A DNA stretch of 45,170 nt from Chrysochromulina tobinii (lineage: Eukaryota > Haptophyta > Prymnesiales > Chrysochromulinaceae): NCBI GenBank assembly GCA_001275005.1, contig JWZX01003301.1:1-45170 (forward strand), read 5' to 3'. Numbering within the stretch: position 1 is the stretch's first letter; each line of letters opens with the position of its first letter. The notes beneath the pieces are model-generated. The model was not told the origin of the DNA. It was given only the letters and a program-made list of their open reading frames with translations, and searched no databases. Shown here piece by piece: positions 18,185-27,483 of this stretch. Made by a program: the position numbers and the translations under genes.

Positions 18185-18808
18185 ATGACTGGGGCCCGTC
18201 GTGCGTGTATGTTCTTGGGGGCAGGACGTGGTGCAGGGCAGGGCTTCAAGACTTCATGCAAGAGAAGTTCACGTCCGTGGTCCGGGCGCTCGTCTGAAAG
18301 CCCGGCGTCATCCATGGACAGCTCTCTTCGAACGCGCGGATCCTGGCGTCCGGATCGACCTGCGATGGCACCGCATGGAATTGCCTGGCAGAACAAGTCG
18401 GGGGCGGCCAGCATGCACTCTCCTATGGCGCTTGCAAGCCCCCGGCCCAGTTCTTCCATGGGAGGCTCGTTTTCGGTGACCGCCGCTCGCTTTGGCTATC
18501 CGGCTCAGAACGGATATGTGGAGCCTAGGTCTCCTGATTCAATTCGCACGCTCGGCCATCAGCGCTTCGGGTGGAAGGCCTCTCGGCTCTCAGAAATGGA
18601 GCCAGTGGCGTTCAGTTCCGGACCAAGACCCCACAGGCCAGTGTTCCGAGGCACGCTCACGGGCGACTACCGCCTCGGTGACACCCCGTACAGCGCCCGA
18701 GAGCCAAGGTACAGCGAGCAAGTGCCAATGTCCTTTTCGAAGGTGCGCAGCGTAATGTACGACATCAAGCCAGGTAAAACCTCGCGAACGGTCGACTACT
18801 TTCAATGA
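18185..18808 (+). CDS. Unknown basic Ser/Pro/Arg-rich protein
   Basis: I do not recognise this frame (207 residues from the first ATG, 164 from the ATG at 18314). The N-terminal half is disordered (Ser/Pro/Met/Gly). The C-terminal half has a regular Tyr/Pro/Arg pattern: FGYPAQNGYVEPRSPDSIR, RPVFRGTLTGDYRLGDTPYS and VRSVMYDIKPGKTSRTVDYF. Such Tyr/Pro-spaced, Arg-rich short proteins are common among axonemal microtubule-associated proteins, but that is only an impression. It shares a divergent spacer with the Nudix gene. Confidence 0.5.
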   Translation: MTGARRACMFLGAGRGAGQGFKTSCKRSSRPWSGRSSESPASSMDSSLRTRGSWRPDRPAMAPHGIAWQNKSGAASMHSPMALASPRPSSSMGGSFSVTAARFGYPAQNGYVEPRSPDSIRTLGHQRFGWKASRLSEMEPVAFSSGPRPHRPVFRGTLTGDYRLGDTPYSAREPRYSEQVPMSFSKVRSVMYDIKPGKTSRTVDYFQ

Positions 18809-19136
18809 CGGGGTGGCAGGGATGCCAGCGCTCATGCTCATGCCGGTACAAAAAGGTACCGGACGAGTCTCAGCGCCGACGGCGCCCGCCCGCGCTGTCG
18901 GAGACGGGTGAGGCAGCGTGATAGAGAGAGAGAGAGATGGATTAGCAATGGAGAGAGAGATCTCATGCATGAGTAGAGAGGTTCGTGTTGTTTGTCTCCA
19001 CGTAAGAAAAGAAAATGTATGTCGTGTAGTTGTATAGGGTTCAGTTTGCATAGGTGTCCGAAGACGAGCCCGGTACGACGCCTCAAGTTGGTCACCCGGA
19101 CTTGCGTTCCGCGACGACGTGGTCTTTGTCGCCGCA
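18809..19136. other. Spacer with GA microsatellite and GGTACC palindrome
   Basis: Between two plus-strand genes. A (GA)n tract lies at about 18920-18961, and ccggtacaaaaaggtaccgg at 18841-18860 is an imperfect inverted repeat. No gene seen. Confidence 0.5.
18920..18961. repeat. GA dinucleotide microsatellite
   Basis: Two (GA) tracts, atagagagagagagaga and ggagagagaga, are separated by about ten bases, upstream of UTP18. Confidence 0.8.
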
Positions 19137-20837
19137 ATGGATGACATTTTCGAGATCGACGCCTCTGGCGACAGCGACCTCCGCCTCAAGCTGGCACGAG
19201 TGCCCAAGCCGCACAAGCTCACGCCCAAGATGACCACGAAGCAAAAGCGGCGGCGGCTGCTCGAGCATGAGAAGGAGCTCTCTGAGCTTGTCTTCCAATC
19301 CTCGGCGGACGTGCCAGACGCCGACGATGAGGAGCAGCCGGAAGCGTTGGACTCCGACGACGACGACGCTCGTAAGGATGGTCAGGACAACGAGGATGGG
19401 GAGGACGGAAAGGAGGCGTCGAGCGATGATGAGGAGGACGAGGTTGAGGAGGACGAAGCAGAGGCACCAGTACCAGTGCTCCCGCAGGCTTCGTCGCTAC
19501 AGGCCGCGTGGGTCGACGAAGACGACGAGGATCAGATCATCGATGTGTCGGGCAACGACAAGGGCAAGAGCCGGCTGCGAAAGTTGCGCACGTCGCGCGC
19601 GCAGACGGCGCTGGGCGGCGCGGAGTACGCCGCAAAGCTACGCCAACAGTTTTCGAGTGTGAATCCCGACGTGTCGTGGGCCGCACTGCCTGACAAGCCG
19701 GCACGGCGCGCGAAGCACACGCGCTTTGACGGCGAGGCGGCCGTTGACGCCGAAGGCGCGCGCGAGGAGGCGGCGGGCGTGGAGGAGGAGGAGGAGCCCA
19801 TCGACTTTCTGCGCAGCGCGGAGCCTGTGTTTGGGGTGAGCGCCACGCTGCCGAGGGATGTGCTCTCAGTGCGTCGGCTGACGGACCTGAACGCGCAGGA
19901 ACGGAACGTGTCGCTGACGCAGGCCGTCGAGTGGCATCCGAATGGGAAGCTCGCCCTGACGGCCGGCCCCGACAAAACCCTCCGCCTCTTTCGCACCGAT
20001 GGCGCCGACAACCCGAAGCTGCAGTCCATCCACCTGCCCAAGCTGCCGATCCAGTCGGCCACCTTTAGCCACGATGGCGCGCAAGTCTTCATGGTCGGGC
20101 GCGCCAAGCACTGGGCAGTCTTCGACCTTCACTCCGGCGCGGTCCATGCCATCCCGGGCCTCGCCGGCCGAACGGACAAAGCATTCCACACCGTACTTGC
20201 GTGCCCGGCGGGCGGCACGCTGGCCCTGCTTGCAGAGAGCGGCGCGGTGCTCCTCGTGTCGGCGGCGTCCAAGCAGCTGATCGCGACGCTGCAGCCCGCA
20301 GGCGGCGGCTCCAAGTTTGCGACGCAGTGCAGCTGCTTCTCCGCCGACGGAGAGTACTTGTACACGAGCGGCGAGGGCAGCACAGTGCGTGTTTGGGATT
20401 TGCGCCGTCGCTGCTGCGTGCACACGTGGTCCGACCGGGGAGGGCTGCGCGTCACATCACTCGCGGCGTCACCAGACGGCGCACAGCTCGCGGCAGGCTC
20501 CGACTCGGGGGCTGTCAACCTGTACCGCACCGCCGACGCTCAGCTGCAGGCAAAGCCACGCTCACTCAAAGAGTTCCTCAACCTAACTTCGGCAGTGACC
20601 ACGCTCGCGTACCACCCGAGCTCCGAGCTGCTCGGGTTCGCCTCCAAGTACACGAGGCGCGCGATGCGCGTGGCGCATGTGGCCGCTGGGCAGGTCTTTG
20701 CCAACTGGCCCACCGGGCGCTCGCCCCTTAACTACGTCCAGGCTACTGCGTTCGCGCCCCATTCGGGCTACATGGCCATCGGCAACGACCAGGGCAAGGT
20801 GCTCCTGTACCAGCTCAACCACTTCGCGGGGATGTGA
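19137..20837 (+). CDS. UTP18: U3 snoRNP protein UTP18 (WD40)
   Basis: A 566-residue subunit of the small-subunit processome needed for 18S rRNA processing in the nucleolus. The N-terminal third is a basic start (MDDIFEIDASGD, KMTTKQKRRRLLEHEKEL), a long Asp/Glu-rich stretch, and the UTP18-type AAWVDEDDEDQIIDV followed by RLRKLRTSR and GAEYAAKLRQQF, then WAALP. The C-terminal WD40 propeller starts at VLSVRRLTDLNAQERNVSLT and includes VEWHPNGKLALTAGPDKTLR, HLPKLPIQSATFSHDGAQVF, CSCFSADGEYLYTSGEGSTV and FAPHSGYMAIGNDQGKVLLY. Order and length fit the family. I start at 19137 rather than a codon six residues earlier because MDDIFE fits best. Single exon. Confidence 0.93.
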   Translation: MDDIFEIDASGDSDLRLKLARVPKPHKLTPKMTTKQKRRRLLEHEKELSELVFQSSADVPDADDEEQPEALDSDDDDARKDGQDNEDGEDGKEASSDDEEDEVEEDEAEAPVPVLPQASSLQAAWVDEDDEDQIIDVSGNDKGKSRLRKLRTSRAQTALGGAEYAAKLRQQFSSVNPDVSWAALPDKPARRAKHTRFDGEAAVDAEGAREEAAGVEEEEEPIDFLRSAEPVFGVSATLPRDVLSVRRLTDLNAQERNVSLTQAVEWHPNGKLALTAGPDKTLRLFRTDGADNPKLQSIHLPKLPIQSATFSHDGAQVFMVGRAKHWAVFDLHSGAVHAIPGLAGRTDKAFHTVLACPAGGTLALLAESGAVLLVSAASKQLIATLQPAGGGSKFATQCSCFSADGEYLYTSGEGSTVRVWDLRRRCCVHTWSDRGGLRVTSLAASPDGAQLAAGSDSGAVNLYRTADAQLQAKPRSLKEFLNLTSAVTTLAYHPSSELLGFASKYTRRAMRVAHVAAGQVFANWPTGRSPLNYVQATAFAPHSGYMAIGNDQGKVLLYQLNHFAGM

Positions 20838-21087
20838 GCGCGGTCTCGGAGGACACTGCGACCCGACAGGAGTGCTGCAGGATCGGATGGTGTGTGGAGT
20901 CTCGACACTCGAGACTCGCCGAAGCGAGTTTTGATTTTGGACCGAAACTGTGACGTTCCACATGTGAATGTACCTGAACTCCGCTAGCTGAATTCCGAAT
21001 CCAATGCGGCGTTTTCAACGGTGGCCGGCACCTCTGAGGCGGAGAGATCAATCAATACGGTACATGTATCCTACTATTTGTGTGATT

Positions 21088-21402
21088 TCATTTGCCAAAA
21101 AGCCGATGCGATATGAGCACAAGCGGGTTGGATTCCGGTTCCGGTTTTGTGGCCTCGTTTTCCTTGGCCCTGATCTGCGCCAGAAGCGCCGATGCACCAG
21201 CCTGGATCTCGGCGGCAGCCAGGTCCTTCGCCTCCTCCTGCTCCTGGGCCGCTTTCAGCTCTCTCTCGTTTCGAAGTCTCTCCGCCCGCTTTTTCGCCAG
21301 GTAGGCGGCCGCACCCCCCTGGATATCGGCCGCCGCTGTATCCTTCTGGACCTCCTCCTGGGAAGGCCCTTTGACCTTGGGTTTGGCACAGGCACACCCC
21401 AT
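21088..21402 (-). CDS. Small MGCxC lipid-anchored protein with two IQ-like repeats
   Basis: A 104-residue protein starting MGCACAKPKVKG. Gly2 is a textbook N-myristoylation site, and Cys3/Cys5 are placed for palmitoylation, so membrane attachment is likely; flagellar membrane proteins often use this signal. Two imperfect repeats follow, each an Ala-rich helix with an IQ-like core: AAADIQGGAAAYLAKKRAE and AAAEIQAGASALLAQIRAKE, joined by a charged coiled segment. The Arg/Gly of a full IQ motif is missing, so calmodulin binding is speculative. The frame runs 5' to 21550 with other residues ahead of MGC, but the lipidation signal only works if translation begins at 21402. Divergent from the phosphodiesterase gene. 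Confidence 0.62.
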   Translation of the reverse strand: MGCACAKPKVKGPSQEEVQKDTAAADIQGGAAAYLAKKRAERLRNERELKAAQEQEEAKDLAAAEIQAGASALLAQIRAKENEATKPEPESNPLVLISHRLFGK

Positions 21403-21603
21403 CTTGGCGGATCGAGCGGAACCTGGCGCGGGCGGTCGCCTCAGTTGTCGCCTCACCTTCCACGAGCGCTTTGCGGTCTCTGAGCTGCTGCGGACTCTGT
21501 TCTTGCGGCCCCGGACGAAATGATTTCAAACTTGCAAAAAGTTGTTCCAACGTGGAGTTTCGCAGCCTCGTGCGTCACGTCACGTTTCATGAACACGAAT
21601 TCT

Positions 21604-21640
21604 CGTCCTTGACTTGATTTGACTTGCATTGACTTGGAAA
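21604..21640 (+). repeat. ACTTG pentanucleotide repeat before the phosphodiesterase ATG
   Basis: Degenerate copies of ttgactTG-type pentamers. The same pentamer, in the same orientation relative to the gene, abuts the PRMT-like start at 42259-42279. Confidence 0.6.
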
Positions 21641-21666
21641 AGTGCGCGGGTCACACATTCACGACT

Positions 21667-23247
21667 ATGCGATATGGCACACTGACGAGCCTGTTTTCGG
21701 CGGCCACCGTCGCACTGATCGGCCTTATCAACGTGCTTCAGCCCAGCCCTGGAGTGATGGCTGCAGCCGCCACTGGTGTGAGCGATTCCATTTCAACACC
21801 GCTCCACGCCATCCGCATCTGGCACCTGACGGACGTGCACTTCAATCTGTGGCACGACCGCCGTGGCAACGTGCGAGACATGTGCCGTACGGCCGCGGCC
21901 GATGCGTCCTTGCACCCGGGCAAGTTTGGTCACTTCAACTGTGATCCGGACTTTGCGGCCGTCGAACTGGCCGTCGCGCGCATGACGGAGGCTGAGCCGG
22001 CACCCGACATGATCCTCTTCGGTGGCGACGTCTTCGGCCACGTGCCCGCATCGCACGAGAACTCCGCGTCGGTGCGCGAGTCGCATGAGGCGCTCGCACG
22101 CGCGCTCCAAAAGTACTTCCCACGTACGCCGGTGCTGCCGTGCCTGGGCAACCACGACACGATCCCGTACTTCGCGGCGGGCGTGGCCGCGGCGGACGCG
22201 CTGGGCGTTATGGCACGGCTGTACGGCAGCGAACTCGCGCCGTCGCAGCGCAGGAGCCTCGCCTCACGCGGCTACTATGTGCACAAGCACCTCTACAGAG
22301 GCGGCGGCAGCGGCGGAAGCGGCGCCGCCGACGACGACGATGGTCCTGCGGCGCATCGACGGCTGAGGCTGTGGGTGGTCGTTCTCGAGACAAACGCCCT
22401 CTCGATCGCAAGCATGGCGGCGGCCGCACAGGAGCAGCTCACGTGGTTTGTGGGCGTGCTGCGTGACGCGGCGGCCAAGGGCTCGTCCGTGCTAGTCCTC
22501 GGTCACATCGCACCGGGCGCTTCTCACATCGATTGGGATTCGATGGCCGCGTCGGGCTGGGAAGGTGGCGGATGGACGGCGAGCTCACAGTCGACCTTTT
22601 ATCGCATCTTGCGCGAGGAGCCAGCCGCCGCACGCATCAGCGCGATGCTCTTTGGCCATTTGCACACGGGCTCGATCCGGCTGCTACGCCCGAGCGACGG
22701 CGCTGCTCAACACGACGCTGCTCAACACGGCGCTGCTCAACACGACGCTGGGCCGGCGGTTGGCGATGCCGGCTCCGCACGGCTTCCCGTCATGTATCTG
22801 TCGCCGTCCCTCACGCCGCGCAATCCAACACCGCACCTGGGCGGGATGCGGCTGTACGTGCTCGCGCCCGCGCCTACACGCCGGGCGCCGCTCGCCCTGC
22901 GCGACATCTACGAGCATGCATTCGACCTGGACGCGAGCAACGCTCGAAAGGCGCCTTTCTGGCGCGTCGTCTCGGTGCGCTTGGCGTATAACTTGAGCAG
23001 TCTCTCGTATGGCGCGTGGGAGCGCTGGGCGCACGCGCTGCGCGAGGATGCGCGCTTCGCGCAGCTGATGAGCGCGCAGCGCTGCGCCGACGAGGTTGAG
23101 CCCGAATATGGCAAGTGCAAGGCGAGCGTCGTGTGCGCCCATCTCGAGCTCGAGCCGGCGCCGTACGCGAAGTGCATCCAAGCAGTGCGCGCCGAGGCTG
23201 TGCCCGGCCCCGGGTGGACACAGGCGGTGAAGCGACCTGTTGGATGA
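21667..23247 (+). CDS. Acid-sphingomyelinase-like phosphodiesterase, secreted or lysosomal
   Basis: A 526-residue calcineurin-like metallophosphoesterase of the ASM/SMPDL3 family. An N-terminal hydrophobic segment (SLFSAATVALIGLINVL) acts as a signal peptide or anchor. Metal-site blocks in order are IWHLTDVHFNLWHD, MILFGGDVFGHVP, VLPCLGNHDTIPYF, VLVLGHIAPGASHIDW and AMLFGHLHTGSIRLL, giving the D-x-H, GGD, GNHD, GH and GHxH pattern. Cys residues in the N- and C-terminal parts suit an oxidising compartment. The family cleaves sphingomyelin, nucleotides or other phosphodiesters; the substrate cannot be read here. A 15-bp repeat inserts AAQHD-type units just after GHLHTG. A pentanucleotide ACTTG repeat sits 27-60 bases before the ATG. 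The frame continues 16 residues upstream. Confidence 0.88.
   Translation: MRYGTLTSLFSAATVALIGLINVLQPSPGVMAAAATGVSDSISTPLHAIRIWHLTDVHFNLWHDRRGNVRDMCRTAAADASLHPGKFGHFNCDPDFAAVELAVARMTEAEPAPDMILFGGDVFGHVPASHENSASVRESHEALARALQKYFPRTPVLPCLGNHDTIPYFAAGVAAADALGVMARLYGSELAPSQRRSLASRGYYVHKHLYRGGGSGGSGAADDDDGPAAHRRLRLWVVVLETNALSIASMAAAAQEQLTWFVGVLRDAAAKGSSVLVLGHIAPGASHIDWDSMAASGWEGGGWTASSQSTFYRILREEPAAARISAMLFGHLHTGSIRLLRPSDGAAQHDAAQHGAAQHDAGPAVGDAGSARLPVMYLSPSLTPRNPTPHLGGMRLYVLAPAPTRRAPLALRDIYEHAFDLDASNARKAPFWRVVSVRLAYNLSSLSYGAWERWAHALREDARFAQLMSAQRCADEVEPEYGKCKASVVCAHLELEPAPYAKCIQAVRAEAVPGPGWTQAVKRPVG
22700..22752 (+). repeat. 15-bp in-frame tandem repeat (3 copies)
   Basis: Three units of gctgctcaacacgac type, with one G/A change, encode AAQHD/AAQHG/AAQHD in the phosphodiesterase after its metal-binding GHLHTG motif. 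It is likely a surface loop. Confidence 0.9.
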
Positions 23248-23370
23248 GGAAGAGGTTTTTGTTCGATCATTCACGGCCAATGTGGTTATTCACACTTCGC
23301 ATTTCGCGCTCGCCGATCGGAATCGCGGGGTCCACACCTGGAGCATGACCTGGAGGTCGTCCGCGCGCGC

Positions 23371-24042
23371 ATGGCCGATCCGGCACAGCCGCCACGCCGT
23401 CTCGCCATTTGCTCTGCCGTTGCCGAGGGCAGCACTTCGGTTCGGCTGCTTGCGTCTAGCGGTTTCATAATCCGAGCCGGTCCTCCGGGCAGCGTGGCCG
23501 ACATCGTCCTCCCAGCCACCCGCGGCGGGTCACTTGCCTTCGTTCTTCACTCAGGTGCACTGAATACCGCGGGTCTCACTCGCTTGGCGGAGCGCGCGGC
23601 GCAGGCGAGTCGCGCGGCGCGGCGGTGCTCGATCCTCTGGCTGGCCACGGATGACCTCTTCGATGATGACACGATGGAGGCACTCCAGCTGGCAAGTCCG
23701 CCAGGCGTAAACGTCATCATCTGTTCATGCCACGAGGATGCAGTCGAGCACATGCTCGCGTGTTCCCAGCGCATGACCGAGCCATATTGTGGACTCGACG
23801 ACGAGGCCGAGCAGTGCGCCGCCGACCGCGTGAGCTCCATGCTCGCAGCTCTGTGGGGTGCTGACCGGCACGCCGTCAACTTCATGCTTGCTGCACGACC
23901 GCTCAGTTCACTTGCGCGCGTGACGAGTGAGGACCAGTGGCAGCAGCTACTCCTCGAGACGGACGGCCTCCTCGATGCCGAGCTCCTCTACACGGCTGTC
24001 GACTGGCTGCAGCGCGACCAGGCGCTCCTCTGCGACCTCTGA
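23371..24042 (+). CDS. Possible SPO16-like meiotic protein
   Basis: A 223-residue protein with no obvious catalytic motif. Its order of blocks resembles what I know of the SPO16 family (C1orf146), an XPF/ERCC1-like partner of ZIP2/SHOC1 in crossover formation: an N-terminal strand-helix (LAICSAVAEGSTSVRLLASS), a second strand (GGSLAFVLHSGALN), a Ser/Leu strand (CSILWLATDDLF), then GVNVIICSCHEDAVEHMLAC followed by RMTEP, and a C-terminal helical pair (helix-hairpin-helix-like). Length and spacing agree, but residue identity is low and this is from memory of the family. Alternatives are an unrelated Rossmann-like protein or a proteasome-assembly-chaperone-like fold. The start at MADPAQPP is the only sensible ATG. 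Confidence 0.45.
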   Translation: MADPAQPPRRLAICSAVAEGSTSVRLLASSGFIIRAGPPGSVADIVLPATRGGSLAFVLHSGALNTAGLTRLAERAAQASRAARRCSILWLATDDLFDDDTMEALQLASPPGVNVIICSCHEDAVEHMLACSQRMTEPYCGLDDEAEQCAADRVSSMLAALWGADRHAVNFMLAARPLSSLARVTSEDQWQQLLLETDGLLDAELLYTAVDWLQRDQALLCDL

Positions 24043-24522
24043 TACACAGGGTGCCCGCAGGCGCTGGTCCGGCGCGGGACGCACGCACGCTCCGCTCAAG
24101 GCTCGGGATGACTGTGGCTCTGTGCAGGAGCATGTCGTGTCACGTGTGAGAAATTGACGAGGGATGCCGATCCGAGCAGTACCTTAAATTACGCACAAAG
24201 AACGTGCACACCGAAGACCGTGTACGTATCTCGACCACGCCGCACGCGTACAGTTAACGGTAAAGCGTACCGTACTACGCGGTTCACCGTCCGCGCGACA
24301 GGCCCCAGTGCAGCAGGACCCGATCTGCTGGTGAAGCGCTCGCTCACGCTCTTCTGTCGCTGCGCTCATCGCTGCGCTCATCGCTGCGCTGTACTGCGCT
24401 GTACCTCTGCACTCCGTCGCGCTCCGTCTGCCCTGTCGCTCCTGCGGCTCAACCGCCTGCAGATCAACGCCTGCGGATCAACGCCTGCGGATCAACCGCC
24501 TGCGGATCAACACCTGCGGCTC
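24043..24522. other. Convergent 3' region with two minisatellites
   Basis: Lies between the SPO16-like gene (plus) and the SBNO stop (minus). It carries an 11-12-bp repeat (gctgcgctcatc) at about 24359-24402 and a 14-15-bp repeat running into the SBNO 3' end. No gene. Confidence 0.6.
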
Positions 24523-24526
24523 TCAC
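24441..24526. repeat. 14-15-bp tandem repeat overlapping the SBNO stop
   Basis: Six units of cctgcggatcaacg type, lengths 14 or 15, end at the SBNO stop codon. The mixed unit length means it cannot be coding through its length. Confidence 0.85.
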
Positions 24527-27449
24527 ATGCTGCGAGGAAGCAGATTCCGCGCCTTGAGCGCGAGCACCTTTCCCACGTGGATGCCAGTCATCACTGCGAC
24601 GCTGTAGCGCTTCGTCTTGGCGTCGTAGTCGCAGATGTAGCCGCCGCAGAGATTGTACTCTGGCTTGGTCACGAGGTCCTGAATCGTCACCAGCGCGCCC
24701 TTGTTCTGGTGCGGCGGCGCGCCACTCCGGTACACGACCTTGGGCGCCGGCGCGGCACCTCCCAGGTTGGGCTTGACATCGGGCTTGATGTCGGGCTTCA
24801 CGTCGGGCTGGGTGCTCGACGCGGCGGCCGCGCCTGCCGGGTCGGCGCTGCCTCTCGCAAGGGCGGCCTTGAGCTTCGTGATGATGGTCTCCTGCTCGAT
24901 CTGGATGCCGACGATGCGCACCTCCTTGCCGTCCTGGTCATTGCAGCGCACGCGCACGATGCGCATACGCGAAATCTTGCGAACCTGCGCGCGATCGGAG
25001 GCCTGGTGGTACACGTAGCCGACCGCCTGCTGCATCTGCTCCCAAAAGGGAAGCACCGCACCGCTCAGCACGAACTTGGACTGGATGCGCAGGCCCACCT
25101 TGCAGTCGCCTTTTTCGCGCTTCTCCTTGCAGTTGGGCCCATGGGCACACACGGTGCGCGCGTCGTCGTACAGGCGCGTCCACGTCTTCCGGAGGAGCTC
25201 ATGGTCCTCCACCTTCTTGTAGAGGTACGCGATGTCCTTGAGCGAGGTGTCCTTACCCAGCCCAGTCGAAGGGCGCACCACCTTGAAGATGGGCACCGGG
25301 TTGAGTGCAAAGGCCTTGACGGGCCGCTGCAACAGGATCATGTGGCCGTGCAGTCCCTCCTTTTCGCGGCCGAGGATCGACTTCTCCGACCGGTAGAACC
25401 CCTCCGCCTTGCCGAGCGCGCCATCGGGGTTCGCCGCCTTCTTAGCGTCGACCATTTCCAAGGCGCGCTCATAGGAGATGCCGCGGTCGACGTCAATCCT
25501 ATGCAGCCAGAGCTCGACGCCCGACGACGGGTCGTTCGCGAGCGCGTGCGGGTAGCCCGCGGCCACGCTGAGCGACTCGCCGTGGAGATCGACGACGCCC
25601 TCGTCAAACTTGTCCTCCTCCTTTGCCTTCTTGATCTGCTCGTCCAGCTCAGCCGCAAAGTGCGAGAAGAGCAGGTTCTGCGTGCGGATGGGCAGCCCGA
25701 GCAGCCGGTTGAGGAAGGTCTTGACCGTGACCTTGTCCATGTCCCGCCCATCGGTCACACCGCACTCGATGAGCGCATCCTGCCCGATCTCAAGGTACTC
25801 GCGCCACTTGCGCTGCAGGTCGGCGTTGAGGGCAAGCCCGAGCGTCTCGCGCACGTGCTTCGGCGGCGGCGTCTGCGAGTAGAAATCTGGGCTCTCTGTC
25901 AGCTCGAGCACCGTGCGCATCGCCTTGCGCCCGTAGGACGTATCCACGTCGAAGTTGCTCAAGTCGCTCGCGTCCGCAGCCCGGCGGTCTCCCTTGGTGA
26001 GCGCTCCCATGTTCTGCAGCCGCTTGCACAGCATCGAGGCAAAGCGGCGCTCGCCGCCGGCGGCGGTCATGACGAGGCAGTACTCGGGCCCATGCAGCTG
26101 GTTGGAGCGGTGAGTGCGCCCACACTGCTGGATGCATTGGTCCGCACTCCACGGCAGCTCGAGTGTGATGTGCACGCGCACGCGCGTGTTGGGCACGCGA
26201 CGGTCGGCTTGGAGCGAGATGCCCGACGAGGCCGCCTCCGAGATGATCGCAACGAGCTTCTCGCCGTTCATGAAGGCCTTGCGCTCGGCTAGGTTGACCT
26301 TCTCCATTGTCACCTGATGATGGAGGCAATCAGTCGCACTCAGTGACCATCAGCACCCATCCTTTCGCTCGGCGAGGTTGACCCTCTCCATCGTCACCTT
26401 GTGTCCATCCGGGTCGACGAGCCCGTCGTTACGCTTGGCGTACACGGTCGCGCCGCTCGCGTCGCGCACGAGCCGCCCCTTGCGCCCGGTCATCTCGGCC
26501 ACCTGATGAGGGAGGCAATCCGGCGCACTCAGTGGCCATCAGCATGAATCAGTGGCCATCAGTGGCTGGATCGAGTCGTCCTCTCCGTCACATGCTCGGG
26601 CCCTCCAAGGGCGTGCAGCAACGAATCGAGCGGGTTGTCAGGGCACGTGAGCTTGTCGAGCCGCTTGTAGAGCTCGCGCTTGAGCTTGATGAGCTGACGA
26701 ATCTCGTGCGGGTTCTCGTGCTGGAACGCACTCGGCGGAGCGGCGTCGTCCTCGTCGTCGTCGAGCGCTTCCATGCTGTCATCCAAGCTGTCGTCCTCAT
26801 CGTCGTCAGAGGCCGCCGCCTTGCGCCGCTTGGGCGCCACCTTCTTACCTGCCGCCGCCACCGCCGCCGCCGGTGCCTTCTTGAGTGCGGCCGGCGGCGG
26901 CGCCTTGACGGCACGCTTGCTCTTGGCGGCGGCGCGATTGCCCTTGGGCCGCGAGTAGTCCGAGTCATCCTCATCAACGTAAGCGTCCTCGCTCTCCGAG
27001 TCCGAGTCCGAGGCCGAGGCCGACACGTCCGAGTCGTTGACGACGACGCGCCGACGCGGCGGCGGCCGCCGGCTCGGCGCTGCCTTGGCCTTGGCCTTGC
27101 CCTTGGCGCTGCTGTGCTGCAGGGGCTCGTTCTCGCCCTCGTCCTCGTCCTCGTCGTCCATCAAATCTGAGCCGTCCTCGTCCTGCACGACGCGCCGCCG
27201 TCTCCCTTTGGCTGCCGCGCCCGCCGCACCCGGCGCCGTGTAGCTCGCATGGAGCTTCCAACGGTCGCCCTTGCTAAGGTCGAGCCACTCCGAGGCGCCG
27301 TCGCCAAACTCGAGCTGGTGCAACGAGTTCTTCTTGACGGCGATCACCTTGCCAGTGCGCCACGCGCCCTTGGCGTTTTCGCGGACGTCGAGCGTCTTAT
27401 GGAGAAGGCCGGACGGCGCCTGGAACGCGTCGTCGTCGTCGTCCGCCAT

Positions 27450-27483
<34 letters not shown>

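Noticed and set aside
24154-26292. 712-codon plus-strand frame opposite SBNO exon 3
   Set aside because: Arg/Leu/His-rich shadow of the SBNO coding strand with no domain; SBNO conservation on the other strand is decisive.
26559-26591. Reading SBNO exon 1 through to the stop at 26559
   Set aside because: The last ten residues do not fit the family, while splicing at 26591 restores GGPEHVAEMTGRKG.
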